Origin: Shinisaurus crocodilurus
Taxonomy: Eukaryota; Chordata; Lepidosauria; Squamata; Shinisauridae
DNA: 64,000 bases
Direction: 5' to 3'
NCBI GenBank assembly: GCA_021292165.1
Contig: CM037877.1
Span: 161,235,580-161,299,579, forward strand
Made by a program: the position numbers and the translations under genes. Positions 32,985 to 44,028 of this stretch are shown in pieces. Every line of letters starts with the position of its first letter. The first letter of the stretch is position 1. A model generated the notes under the pieces. That model was not told the DNA's origin, searched no databases, and saw only the letters and a list, made by a program, of their open reading frames with translations.

Positions 32985-33718
32985 TTGTTACAGAATGCAG
33001 AGTTACAGAATGGGGGGCACTTGGCTCAACAATACCACAAGTGAGAAGGTTCTTGGAATTGTGATAGATCACAAACTGAATATGAGCCAGCAATGCGATG
33101 TGGCTGCAAAGGCAAATGCTATTTTGGGCTGCATTAATAGAAGTATAGCTTCCAAATCGCGTGAAGTGATAATTCCTTTACTCAGCACTGGTTAGGCCTC
33201 ATCTTGAGTACTGCGTCCAGTTCTGGGCACCACACTTTAAGAAGGACGTAGACAAACTGGAGAGGGTTCAGAGGAGGGCAACAAGGATGATAAAGGGACT
33301 GGAAACAAGGCCCTATGAGGAGAGACTGAAAGAACTGGGCATGTTTAGCCTTCAGAAGAGGAGACTGAGGGGAGATATGACCACACTCTTCCAGTACTTG
33401 AAGGGTTGTCACACAGAGGAGGGCCAGGATCTCTTCTTGGTCATCCCAGTTTGCAGGACACAGAATAATAGGGCTCAAGTTACAGGAACCTAGATTCCAC
33501 CTAAACATCAGGAAAAAATTCCTGACTGTCAGAGCAATAAGACAATGGAATCAACTATCTAGGGAGGTGGTGGGCTCTCCCAATCTGGAGGCATTCAAGG
33601 TGCAGCTGGACAGCCATCTGTCAGGGATGCTTTGACCTAGATTCCTGCATTGAGCAGGGGGTTGGACTCGATGGCCTGGTAGGCCCCTTCCAACTCTACT
33701 TTTCTATGATTCTATGAT
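32985..33718 (+). mobile_element. CR1 LINE, ORF2 end and 3' UTR
   Basis: The broken ORF2 end encodes KVLGIVIDHKLNMSQQCDV and AKANAILGCINRSI. Then CGTCCAGTTCTGGGCACCAC, GACAAACTGGAGAGGGTTCAG and AGGGCAACAAGGATG, the well-known CR1 wording. The 3' end is GGTTGGACTCGATGGCC and octamer ATTCTATG repeats. Confidence 0.93.
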
Positions 33719-33997
33719 TTGTTCATTCCCAGACTCCAGCACTGGAGTCCAGCAGCCCAAAAGGCAATGCCTACATTGCACTTACTTAGGAAATCAGATA
33801 CACCATCCACTTCCCACAATACATACATGCAAGGTGCTTCAGCTCCTATTGCTCTTCAAGTTCCCAGTTCATCTCAGACTGCGTCTAGCTGGCTTATTGA
33901 TACCCAAGTGTTTCCTCTCCCCCTACACACATATGACCTGCCCACTTGCCTCACTGTTGCCACCATGGCAGTCTCCCATTGCTTGCTTCAAACCTTT

Positions 33998-34190
33998 AAA
34001 GCAGGGATGGGCAACTTGGGGCCCTCCAGATATTTTGGTCTACAAATGCCATCAGCCCTAGTCAGCATAGTCAATGGTGAGGGATTATTGTGAACCACCC
34101 AGAGACCTTCGGCTATTGGGTGCTATAGAAATGAAATAAATAATAATGATAATAATTATGGGAGTTGTGGCCCTCCAGATGTTTTGGCCT
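33998..34190. mobile_element. hAT-like palindromic MITE with an L2 tail inserted
   Basis: Left half GGGCCCTCCAGATATTTTGG, right half GGCCCTCCAGATGTTTTGG. Between them 34090-34157 is an L2 3' end (CACCCAGAGACCTTCGGC ... AAATAAATAATAATG). Confidence 0.65.
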
Positions 34191-34294
34191 ACAAGGACAC
34201 ATATCTTTACCCAGATACTTAGCCTGCTGAGCCTTACAGCCAAATGCAGCCCATCAGCCATATATGAATCTATTGTAGCCTGCTAGGTGTTTGA

Positions 34295-34502
34295 CAGTGG
34301 AGGCTGGTGGGTCCAATCTCAGTGGTGCAGTGTATCCACTCTGGATACACACTTTAATGTCTGGACTTTAAAGGTGCCATCCATGGTGCTGAACCCTAGC
34401 CCCAAAATAGGCTCAGTACCATGGATAGCTTCTTAAAGGTTCGGATTACAACCTGGAGTGGATATACTGCCCCACTGACATTGGAACCATCAGCCTCCAC
34501 TG
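34295..34502. mobile_element. hAT-type MITE with perfect 8-bp duplication
   Basis: CAGTGGAGGCTGGTGGGTCC ... CAGCCTCCACTG, with GTGTTTGA on both sides (34287-34294 and 34503-34510). 208 bp, mostly self-complementary. Same family as 8118-8337. Confidence 0.9.
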
Positions 34503-34650
34503 GTGTTTGATGACCCTATTTTCTTTTTCAGTGGGGGATGGGAGCAGCAAGCAAAACCAATTAAGTTCACCGAGTCCCCACTGGGCCACTTTACATAGCT
34601 AGTGGGACATGTTTGGATTGATGATAAGTCATCTGAATGAGGCTTTAGAT

Positions 34651-34771
34651 CAGTGTTCTCCAACCTTGGGTCCCCAGATGCTTTTGGCCTACAACTCCCA
34701 GCATGCCCCAGCCAGCATAGCTGGGAGTTGTAGGCCAAAAACATTTGGGGACCCAAAGTTAGAGAACTCTG
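34651..34771. mobile_element. hAT-type hairpin MITE with perfect 8-bp duplication
   Basis: 121 bp from CAGTGTTCTCCAACCTTGGG to AGAGAACTCTG, almost fully self-complementary (GGCCTACAACTCCCAGC / GCTGGGAGTTGTAGGCC). CTTTAGAT stands on both sides. Confidence 0.9.
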
Positions 34772-35659
34772 CTTTAGATGCTACAGATATTATTATCAGA
34801 TGACTGGTGCTTAAAAAAAAATAGTAATGACATAAAGTGGAAGTGTTACAAATGCATGCTAAGGCATTTTTAAAACTATAAAGCATTTTAAAGTTACTTT
34901 TCTGTAAGTTTTCAGTCTTAAAAATCAGAAAACATACTGTGGGGAAACCCGAACAGATTTTCCACCCTCTCCACATCTTAATACTTCTAGTTGGCATTCA
35001 TCTGAGAATCTGTGAAAAGGTTTTGGACCACAAAAGAATGCATGACAAAGCCTGCTTTGTTAGATCTGACTCATTTTTAATTCTTATTTGTACTTAATCG
35101 CGGGGAAAGGAAAATGTTTCCGCTGTAGGATTCTTCCTTAAATAAGCAGCAGCAAGAAGCTGTCCACTGTGAGGAAAATGGGTTGACAAGATAATAAAAG
35201 CAGTTGTAGCACAGTTAGATTAGTGGGGCTGTGTTCTGGGGACAAGGCCAGAGAAGAATTAATTCAGTTTACTCATGACTACATTGTTTGACATTCTCTT
35301 CAACAAGCGGAATGGGATGTCTTTGAAGCTGCCATGATTGCCCATGTCCCCTTTCCACTGACTCCATTCAGACATAACACTAAGCCATGGCTGATGTTAA
35401 CTATGATTTGTTGCTTTCTCCATGAACTGTCTTGCTCATGAGTAAACAAGCCACAGCTTCTTTCCCCTATTTCTGGTTTGTTTCTCTCCTGTCCATTTGG
35501 CCAATTTTCAGAGCAGTTTCATTTTTAGGCTGCTCTTGCTTGGCATCTCTGTTTCAGGATGGATGGCAGCACAAACAAGCCATGGATAAGCCATGGGTCT
35601 GAGTGCAGACTTCATGACAAGCCATGATTTAAGCAAGCCAGACTTCATAAGCCAACAAA

Positions 35660-36650
35660 AACCAGTCCCTGGTCGTGACAATGGCCTGGATGAGGGTTAA
35701 CAAACTGAAGCTCAATCCAGACAAGACTGAGATGCTGTTAGTGAGTGGTTCCTCTGACCAGATGGAGGGTGTTCAACCTGTTCTGGATGGGGTTGCACTC
35801 CGCTTGAAGGAGCAGGTTCATAGCTTGGGGGTCCTCTTTGAGCCATCTTTGCCACTTGAGGCTCAGATGGCCTCAATGGCACGGAGTGCCTTCTACCAGC
35901 TTCAGTTGGTAGTCCAGCTACATTCCTGTCTGGACAGGGATAGCCTGGTTTCAGTAATCTACACTCTGGTGATCGCTAAACTAGATTCCTGCAATGCACT
36001 CTACGTGGAGCTGTCCTTGAAGACTGTTCAGAAGCTGCAGCTTGTGCAAAATGCAGCAGTCAGACTAATAGCTGGGCCCAGAAAGTCTGAACATATAACA
36101 CCAATACTGGCCCGCTTGCACCGGCTGCCTATATGCTTCTGAGCCCAATTCAAGGTGCTGTTTTTAACCTATAAAGCCTTACATGGCTTGGGACCACAAA
36201 ACTTGACGGAACGCCTCTCCCATATGCAATTTACCCAGACACTACGCTCAACATCTGAGGCCTTCCTCCAAGTGCCTTCTCAGAGGCAGCCCCCCAACTG
36301 TGGAATGATCTCCCCACTGAGACCTGCCTGACACCAACTTTGTCATCCTTTCGGTGCCAGGTTAAGACAGCCCTCTGTGCTGAGGCGTTTAAGAACATCT
36401 AGGGATGTTTTTAATGGCTTAATGGGGCATGTATGTCAGGTGTTAATAGCAGGTCTATTCTGTATTAATTATTGTTATCTCTGGCCAAACTGTTATTAAA
36501 ATCTCTTAAACTGTTTTTAATTTCTTTATTGTAGAACAATTTTACGGATGTTTTATTGTATCTTGGCCTTGTTTTAGGCACTGTTGTAAACTGCCCAGAA
36601 AGCTTCGGCTATTGGGTGGTATAGGAATGAAATAAATAAACAAACAATAA
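35660..36650 (+). mobile_element. L2 LINE 3' part, decayed
   Basis: A frame of 155 codons encodes RT thumb and C-terminal region (NKLKLNPDKTEMLLVSGS, HSLGVLFEPSLPLEAQM, KLQLVQNAAVRLIAG). Further broken frames run to AATGATCTCCCCACTGAGACC. The 3' UTR is CTGCCCAGAAAGCTTCGGC with an AAATAAA tail. Sister of 7048-7805. Confidence 0.88.
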
Positions 36651-36719
36651 ATCATGGCTTTTATTTGTGGTTTGTAGCCACTTAAGAAAACATGGTTCGC
36701 GGTGTTGGCTTAGGACACA

Positions 36720-37460
36720 ACATCTGTACCAGAAATTGTCAACTTCTATATCTTTGGGGCCTGAAGGAGTCCCAAAGGGTGCTGCAGCAGCTTGGAAACA
36801 TTATTTCAGAGTTGCTGTCTGTAATCTTTAAGAATTCTTAAAGAATGGGTGAGGTATCAGAAGACTGGAGATGGGCAAATGAAGATGGGAAAGACAGATC
36901 CGTGAAACTACCTGCCTGATAGCAGGGGAATTTTTAAGAAAAGGTTATTCAATGGTCAGTTTGTGAGCATCTAGAAAAAAGTGCGTTGATGACTTACAGC
37001 CAGCATAGGTTTATCAAGAGTAAGTCATGCCAAACAAACCTTATCTCCTTTTTTTAAATAGAGTTCCTGGTTTGGTAAATCATGGAAATGCCACAGACAT
37101 ATCTTGATTTCATTTGGCAAAGTCTCCTATGATGGCAAGTCTTTGTTGACAAGATGGTACAATGTGGGTTGGATGGTACTACTGCTAGGTGGATCCACAG
37201 CTAGTTGAACAACCATACCCAACAGGTGCTCACTAATGGTTCTTCATCAAGCTGGAGGGAGGCCTTGAGTGAACTGCCACAGGGCTCTGGCCTAGCTGCA
37301 ACACTATTTTATATAAATAACTTGGCCGGAGGAGTAGAGGGAATGCTTATCAAATTTGTAGATGACACAAAGCCAGGGTGGCTATGTGCACAGAATATAA
37401 AAACAAGATTCAAAATGATACTGACAGGCTGAAACACTGGGCTGGAACCATGGATGTCCA
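36720..37460 (+). mobile_element. CR1 LINE RT fragment
   Basis: Broken frames include CAGCATAGGTTTATCAAGAG (the QHRFIKS-type CR1 stretch) and FYINNLAGGVEGMLIKFVDDT, with FVDD as the RT catalytic box. Many indels. Confidence 0.75.
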
Positions 37461-37814
37461 CAGGAATTTTTCAGGGGTGGGAGACGTTGGGAGCTGTACA
37501 GTTCTAATTCGTGCCCATACAACACACCTGTGCATTTTCCTTGTGTACACACTTTGTTGCTTAAAGTCATGTTCCACGACATTTTGAAGCCTACACAGAG
37601 TGGCAGAAAATCTTGGGCAAAAACGAAGAAGGGTGTTTCCAGATGAGGGTTTTGTTGTGTAATCACCCTGCCTCATTCACATCATTTTACAGGGGGGGGG
37701 GGGAGGTCTAGAGGTCTAGATGATGTGGTATTCCACTTGTATCCTTCCTGTGATTTCCCACTGCTACTTCCACCTTTTTTCTTTCCACAAAAATCAATTC
37801 AAGAGGAAAAGTCA

Positions 37815-37982
37815 AAATATATATTGTATACTAGAGATGTATACAGTCATGCACTGTGCAGGAGATAGTGATTACGGTCAGAATGTATATTGTATACTAG
37901 AATGTATATTGAAAAGTCAGAATGTATATTGTATACTAGAGATGTATACAGTCATGCACTGTGCAGGAGATAGTGATTATGG
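37815..37982 (+). repeat. 105-bp tandem duplication
   Basis: ATATTGTATACTAGAGATG and CAGTCATGCACTGTGCAGG each occur twice, offset by 105 bp (CTAGAGATG starts at 37831 and 37936). A third, shorter GTATATTGTATACTAGAATG piece lies between them. Confidence 0.9.
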
Positions 37983-38004
37983 AGAGTTTTCTCTCCCCCT
38001 CTCA

Positions 38005-38375
38005 TAATACTAGAACCCAGGGGTCATCCAATGAAGCTCAATGGTGGCAGTTTCAGGACAGACAAAAGGAAATACTTCTTCAAACAGTGCATAGTTACAT
38101 TATGGAATTTATTTTCACAAGATGTGGAGATGGCCACCAACCTGGGACAGCCTTAAAAGGGGATTAGACAAATTCATGGAGGATAAGGCTATCAATGGCT
38201 ACTAATTATGATGGCGATATATAATCTGAATACCAGCAGTTGCTAGGGAACATAACCTGCTATTGCACTCATGTTCTGCATGTGGACTTCCCACAGGCCA
38301 ACGTCACTGTGGGAACAGAATGCTGGACTAGATAGGCCTTTAGAATGATCCAGCATGGCTCTTATGTTCTTATGT
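38005..38375 (+). mobile_element. CR1-type LINE 3' end
   Basis: GGTGGCAGTTTCAGGACAG, AATTCATGGAGGATAAGGC, then GATCCAGCATGGCTCTTATG and a TTCTTATG tail. Same family as 7803-8012. Confidence 0.7.
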
Positions 38376-38559
38376 AGTTGTACAATGCCTTTTGACTTGT
38401 AGTGCTAGGAGCCATCCATCTGGAAGCTCCCCAAGAGGGAAAGAACAGATGCACAAACACACATAGCAGTCTTAAGAATCTCATATTGGATATTTTTTTT
38501 TGGCATCACCACCCTTATCAATAGAGATGTATGAGACAATTGTTTGTTTTTGATCAGGA

Positions 38560-38950
38560 TTTACCCAGTTTGCACCTCCCAGACTGAACACAGACTCAAA
38601 TGCAATCTGCAGTCAACAGTCTGTACATTTCTGAGCTTGCAATATGATTTGTAGACCCAAAAAAATGTGTTTGACAGCATGCGTACATTTGAGAAACGTG
38701 CACGAAAAAAGTACACACACACGCTTTAATCAATGGGAGAAGAATGCATACATTTCAAACATTTGATGCATACATTTGGAAAAGTACGCACAAATATATG
38801 CATGAATTTTCATGCGAAAAGAAAACAAACAAACATCACAATCTAACATGGACCAAAGATGGAACAATGTAACACAATCTAACACAGACCCATGAGGTGG
38901 AATTTGGAAAACTTCAATGAACTCGAGTTTTGCTTGTATGCACATCCCTA
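38560..38950. repeat. AT-rich dispersed repeat of unknown class (copy 4)
   Basis: TGCATACATTT repeats and GCACAAATATATGCATG, ending TGTATGCACATCCCTAC. Confidence 0.4.
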
Positions 38951-39304
38951 CTTATCATAACACTGACAACTTCAGAAGACTTATCAGGAAAGGGGATCCC
39001 ATGTTCTAGAACGATTTCCTTCATCTTGGAAACACTGGTAAACACTCTATGGAAACAAGCAGTGGAGTCTGCAGGAGTGTTTTCGGCAGGAGAAAGGAGA
39101 AATGGGTATTTTGATTGGAGTTTAGGGTTCTAAAGAAGTCTGGGACTGCTCACTTTACTTTTCATATTGTTATCAGCCACTTTTTTACACCAGCTAACAC
39201 AATACAACTTTTGTATTACCTGAATTTTGAATTTCACAAATGTTGTTTTGGAACTGCACAGTTTTTCCTGGAACTGCACATTTTGTCCATGACTGTATTT
39301 TATT

Positions 39305-39305
39305 A

Positions 39306-39341
<36 letters not shown>

Positions 39342-39342
39342 A
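39305..39342 (+). repeat. GAAA microsatellite
   Basis: About nine GAAA units. Confidence 0.95.
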
Positions 39343-41189
39343 GCCCTGATAGCATCAGAGAGCAGGCATACATTTCTGGTAGATCTGGTGACTGAACAGT
39401 GAGAAGGCCCGAGTGCTAGATATACTGAGATAGTAGACCTGGCCTCTGAGAAATTTGTATGCTAGGATTTTGAGTGTGGTTAATATGCAAGGCAAGCTAA
39501 CTTGCTCAGCTTGTTGTCCAGTTCTAGACTCTGCTCTCCAGACAACACACAAGAGACTCAGGTACCTTCACAACATGTTTGTTTATTTCTACACTACATG
39601 AAAAAACACTAATTTATGAGGAGCCACATGGCACAATGTCTGAGCTCCAAAGGCTGCACTATGAGACAGAGGCCCCACCCAGTCCTCCAAAAGGAAAGAG
39701 AAGCTAAAAATTGTGGGATCTTTTAAAGCTATATACACACATATACTTACATCAATAACCACCTAGCCTTCAATAAATGTAGTTGCATCCACATTGTAGA
39801 TCATCCATTAAGTAGGAGGTTGGACTAGATGTTCTCCAAGGTCATTCCAGTGCTATGATTCTATTATTCTGATCCACTGCAGGAAAGTCCTTTCTGGAGG
39901 CAAAGTCCTGGCATGATAGATGAAGCCTGTGGTTGCCTCTCTCATTTATTACACCCTGATTCAGCAGCACAGGCACAAACCTGCACACTTTCTACACAAG
40001 CACGAAGAAAGGGGTGATCCAGAACACTGGCCTTCGTATACTGGATGCTATAGCACTTGGGTAAACTGAGTGATAGCCATCTTGAGTCCCAGTATTGGGA
40101 AAAAGGCGGGTTATAAATAAATATCATAACAATAGTCTGAAAGATTTCCTGGTTGCATCATAATGTGAATGGGCCTGCAAACTAGCCAATCAGCACATCA
40201 CAGTGCAATTGAAGATGTATCTTCCCAGCTGTCTTGTGACATGGATAGGCATGCATATCCCTATCCGTTATCCAGGCCCACTTGGCATGGCTGTCAGCAT
40301 TATAACAATCCCTGCATCAGAGTCATCATTAACTATCTGAAATAGTTCAGGTTGCCTTGTTCAGATGTATGAACTCAACTCTGAGAGCTGGAAAATTTAC
40401 CCTTTGTTATATCACTAGCTATTATGTTTCATTTTAACTTATTATGTTTCATTTTAACTGACTTTAATGGAGCATTAGATGCTGCTTTAATTTAATTTTC
40501 TGCTCTAAACCGTCAGGGTGGGGCTGACGGTTATATATACGACAGACACTGTGTACAGATAATTATGGGTATCATTATAGATATAGCTCAAGATCAGCCT
40601 TCCCCAGCTTGGCACCCTGGTGCAAGGGACTGCTCTAAGGTCAGAGAGCTTTCAAAGTGCTTCTTTCTCCCTGCAAGTAATGCTGGGAGAAAAACACCAT
40701 GGAAAATGTTTGATCATTATCCATTGGACAAGCTCTCGGATTTTGCCATGTTAAGCAATATACCCCCATACAAGTTGGGGGTAGAATGGGATAAGAAGAT
40801 TATACTTCCCAAGCAATTGGCCACAATTGGACTACCAGCTCCCATAATTCCCATCCAGCAAGGCCAAAAACTGTAGCCCAACACATCTGGAGGGCTTCAG
40901 GTTGGGGAAGGCCGTTCTTGGGTATGTATTCATTACAGTTGTATCCAATCTTTCTTCCATCAAGTGTAGTGCAGGGGTGGAAAGATGTCAGGCTTGCAGG
41001 GTCCACTTTGGTTTTAACTAGAACCTCAAGATCCACCAACCAGAGCCTGATGCAAAAGATACACACTTAAAGAATTCTGAGCTCAGGAATGTGTTTTGTG
41101 TACTAGAACTGAATAGCGTTCACAGTCTTTCTACAGAAAAATCCACTCCTGGTTACCCGCCAAGATCTCTTAAATTTCAGCAGTATAAT

Positions 41190-43147
41190 GCAGTTTCTAT
41201 GCTGCCTCCATTGCGTCTGCAGAGTGCTGCCCCAGGAGGCTGTTCCAAGTGGTCCGGAGTCTGGTCGGTCCAGTCGCTCCAGACCCACTGGAACAGTCAA
41301 AAGCCTCCTGTGAGGCTTTAGCGAAGCACTTCGCAGATAAAATCGATCGGATTAGGAGTGGGATATCGTACGTCGTGGACACAGGGAGTGAGCGGGAGGA
41401 GGCCAATGGCAGACCGGTTTTGTGGGATCTGTTTCGGCTTCTTCCTTCTGATGAAGTGGACAAGGTGCTTTCATCGGTGAGGCCGACCACCTGCTTGTTT
41501 GACCCTTGCCCATCCTGGCTCATCATGAGCTGCAGGGAGAGACTGGGTGAGGGGATCAAGGCGGTGGTGAATGCCTCCCTCGAGGAGGGAGTGATGCCAT
41601 CAGCCCTCAAGGAGGCAGTAATAAGACCGCTTCTAAAGAAGCCCTCCTTGGATCCCCAGGATTTAAACAACTTTCGCCCAGTCTCCAATTTACCATTTCT
41701 GGGCAAGGTGATCGAGCGGGTGGTGGGTGCTCAGTTGAAGGCACACTTGGATGAAGCCGATTATTTGGATCTGTGCCATTCGGGCTTCAGGTCTGGACAT
41801 GGGACGGAGACGGCCTTGGTCGCCTTGGTGGATGATATGAGGAGGGCTTTGGATAGGGGCGAATGCTCCTTTCTAGTCCTCCTCGATCTCTCAGCGGCTT
41901 TTGATACCGTTGACCACGGTATCCTCCTGGACCGTCTGGAGGGGTTGGGCTTGGGAAGCACTGTATTGCAGTGGTTCCGGTCCTTCCTCTCTGGAAGGTA
42001 CCAGAGGGTAGTTCTCGGGGAGGAGGCTTCGGACCCTCGGCTGCTCACTTGTGGAGTGCCGCAGGGTTCCATCCTCTCCCCGATGTTATTCAACATCTAC
42101 CTCAAGCCGCTGGGAGCTATCATCAGGAGGTTTGGGGTGCGATGTCATCAGTATGCGGATGACACGCAGCTCTACCTCTGTTTTAAGTCCTCACCGAGGT
42201 TGGCCGTTGAGACCCTGTCCAAGTGCCTGGAGTCAGTGGCTGGCTGGATGGGAAGGAACATGCTGAAACTGAACCCCGACAAGACCGAGGTACTTCTGGT
42301 GGGGGACAAGGGAAGGTTAGGGGATGTTGACCTGGTGCTGAATGGGGTACATCTACCCCTGAAGGACCAGGTCCGCAGCTTGGGGGTCATTCTAGACCCC
42401 CAGCTGTCCATGGAGGCTCAGGTGGCAGCTGTGAGCCGGGCGGCGCTGTATCAACTCCATCTGATACGGCAGCTGCGCCCCTACCTTCCTAATCACCTGC
42501 TCCCATCAGTGGTTCATGCCTTGGTCTCCTCTCGCCTAGACTACTGTAATGCGCTCTACGTGGGGTTACCCTTGAAGACGGTCCGGAAGCTTCAGCTGGT
42601 ACAGAACGCGGCGGCTCGCCTGATTAAGGGCAGCCGCCGGCGTGATCACATCACGCCAGTGCTTAATGAGTTGCACTGGCTACCAGTTGCTTGCCGAGCC
42701 GAATTCAAGGTGTTGGTTTTGACCTTTAAAACCCTACAAGGGTCCGGCCCAGCTTATCTCAAGGAGCGCCTCCAGCAACATCAAGTAGGCCGCTCAACAA
42801 GGTCTGCCACGGACGGCCTTCTCCTTATCCCATCAGCCAGAGCAGCCAGGCTGGTGGGGACTAGGAAGAGGGCCTTCTCTGTGGCGGCCCCCACATTATG
42901 GAACTCCCTCCCTAGTGACCTTCGCCATGCCCCCTCCGTGATGAGCTTCCGCCGTGCATTAAAAACATGGCTGTTCAGGCGGGAATATGGGGTGGGTTAG
43001 GTTTTTAATGAGAATTTTTTATATTGTTTTAATTATTATGTTTTATTGTGTTTTATTGTATTTTAATTGTACATCGCCCAGGGTGGCCGGGTGACCAGCC
43101 AGATGGGTGATTGATAAATATAATAAATAAATAAATAAAATAAATAT
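41190..43147 (+). mobile_element. Young 5'-truncated L2 LINE with open RT frame
   Basis: The ends are defined by the 17-bp target duplication AATTTCAGCAGTATAAT at 41173-41189 and 43148-43164. One uninterrupted frame runs from the truncation point to the stop at 43000. The 3' UTR holds TGTACATCGCCCAGGGTGG and CCAGCCAGATGGGTGATTG, then TAAATAAATAAA. This is the best preserved LINE of the window, antisense to PLPPR5 and about 0.6 kb from its exon 3. Confidence 0.94.
41192..43000 (+). CDS. L2 ORF2 fragment: reverse transcriptase and C-terminal domain
   Basis: About 600 codons without a stop, entering in frame from the truncation point (SFYAASIASAECCPRRLF). No genuine ATG start is present; the endonuclease domain and ORF start were lost. 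RT motifs: RPLLKKPSLDPQDLNNFRPV, NLPFLGKVIERVV, GFRSGHGTETALVAL, LDLSAAFDTVDHGILLDRL, CGVPQGSILSPMLFNIYLK, the catalytic YADD in RCHQYADDTQLYL, NMLKLNPDKTEVLLVG, and the C-terminal APTLWNSLPSDLRHA ... ALKTWLFRR. Codons are intact, in contrast to other L2 copies here. It is a transposon remnant, not a host gene, and without the endonuclease it cannot move on its own. Confidence 0.9.
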   Translation, partial: SFYAASIASAECCPRRLFQVVRSLVGPVAPDPLEQSKASCEALAKHFADKIDRIRSGISYVVDTGSEREEANGRPVLWDLFRLLPSDEVDKVLSSVRPTTCLFDPCPSWLIMSCRERLGEGIKAVVNASLEEGVMPSALKEAVIRPLLKKPSLDPQDLNNFRPVSNLPFLGKVIERVVGAQLKAHLDEADYLDLCHSGFRSGHGTETALVALVDDMRRALDRGECSFLVLLDLSAAFDTVDHGILLDRLEGLGLGSTVLQWFRSFLSGRYQRVVLGEEASDPRLLTCGVPQGSILSPMLFNIYLKPLGAIIRRFGVRCHQYADDTQLYLCFKSSPRLAVETLSKCLESVAGWMGRNMLKLNPDKTEVLLVGDKGRLGDVDLVLNGVHLPLKDQVRSLGVILDPQLSMEAQVAAVSRAALYQLHLIRQLRPYLPNHLLPSVVHALVSSRLDYCNALYVGLPLKTVRKLQLVQNAAARLIKGSRRRDHITPVLNELHWLPVACRAEFKVLVLTFKTLQGSGPAYLKERLQQHQVGRSTRSATDGLLLIPSARAARLVGTRKRAFSVAAPTLWNSLPSDLRHAPSVMSFRRALKTWLFRREYGVG

Positions 43148-43777
43148 AATTTCAGCAGTATAATTCAGCGGGGGGGGGGAGAGTAATTTTGTTTCTTCTA
43201 CTGTTAAACAAATGAGAGAAAGAAATCAACACCAATCTACTGCAAATTACCTGGAGATCTACCCAGATCAAGCTTCTGACCACCCCTGTTGTAGCATACA
43301 TAGGATTCCTCAGTGGTTTCACATCCAGGCATTGACCAGATCAGACATGCTTAGCAGTGGCAAGACTACTACAGCGTGTGCCTTCAAACCATGCCCTGGG
43401 ACCTAACATAGACCCACCCACCCCCATCCTCTGAAACAATGTTTCTTTTAGCTAATCCAATAAAGCAGCTGTCCATGCTGCACAAATGATCTCCCCACAC
43501 ACACAAGTCAAATGCAGCCCACCAACCATTGTGGCAGCCTGCCAGATGCTTCTCCTGTTGAACCTCAGCCTTCCTCTCAAACTTGGTGGATGGCCATGAT
43601 CTCAGCAGTCACCCTCTCCTCAAGGTTGGAAGGAAGGGTCTCCGGGTTGCTTGGCCACTGTGTTACCAAAGCACCCAGAGCATCTAATGTGTGATGATGC
43701 AATGAGTTAAGTCAATTGGGAAAAACAATCAGTTGCTGTTCAAAACATTGCGGACTGAGGTTGTCTGATTTACTTAC

Positions 43778-44028
43778 GGCCAGATATGTTGCTGCATACA
43801 CACTCAGAGCTGCTTCTTTGGATGGAAATGTTTTTCTGGCTTTCATGATAAGATCTGGGTTTCCAGAGCAAGCCTCAGCACCACTGATGAACTGTGTAAA
43901 CTGCTGGCATCCAAGAGAAGTGTAGTTTGGCTTGCAAAGTGCAAGGAAGTGTGGCGCAAGATTCCCAGTTACTACTTGTCCAGCATTTACAAAGATATCC
44001 GTTGCAAAAAGTCCAAATGCATAAATGC
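43778..44028 (-). CDS. PLPPR5: PLPPR5 coding exon (probably exon 3)
   Basis: This is 251 nt: two bases that complete the split glycine, then 83 codons. The acceptor is TTTTTCTCTAG and the donor is GTAAGT after ...YLA. It encodes membrane segment IYAFGLFATDIFVNAG, then VVTGNLAPHFLALC, an extracellular loop with the sequon NYT and several cysteines, and KTFPSKEAALS. By alignment to active lipid phosphate phosphatases, the C1 motif (K-x6-RP) has lost both K and R, reading ...NLAPHF. The C2 motif PSGH reads PSKE, so its catalytic His is replaced. This fits the known lack of phosphatase activity in the PLPPR family. Confidence 0.96.

Larger units (their letters stand above)
40972..43288. mobile_element. 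hAT-like element carrying a nested L2
   Basis: Ends CAGGGGTGGAAAGATGTC and CTTCTGACCACCCCTG are inverted. Removing 41190-43147 and one 17-bp duplicate leaves about 0.34 kb, co-linear with 32448-32860. Flanking octamers (GTGTAGTG, TTGTAGCA) agree only in part. Confidence 0.65.
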
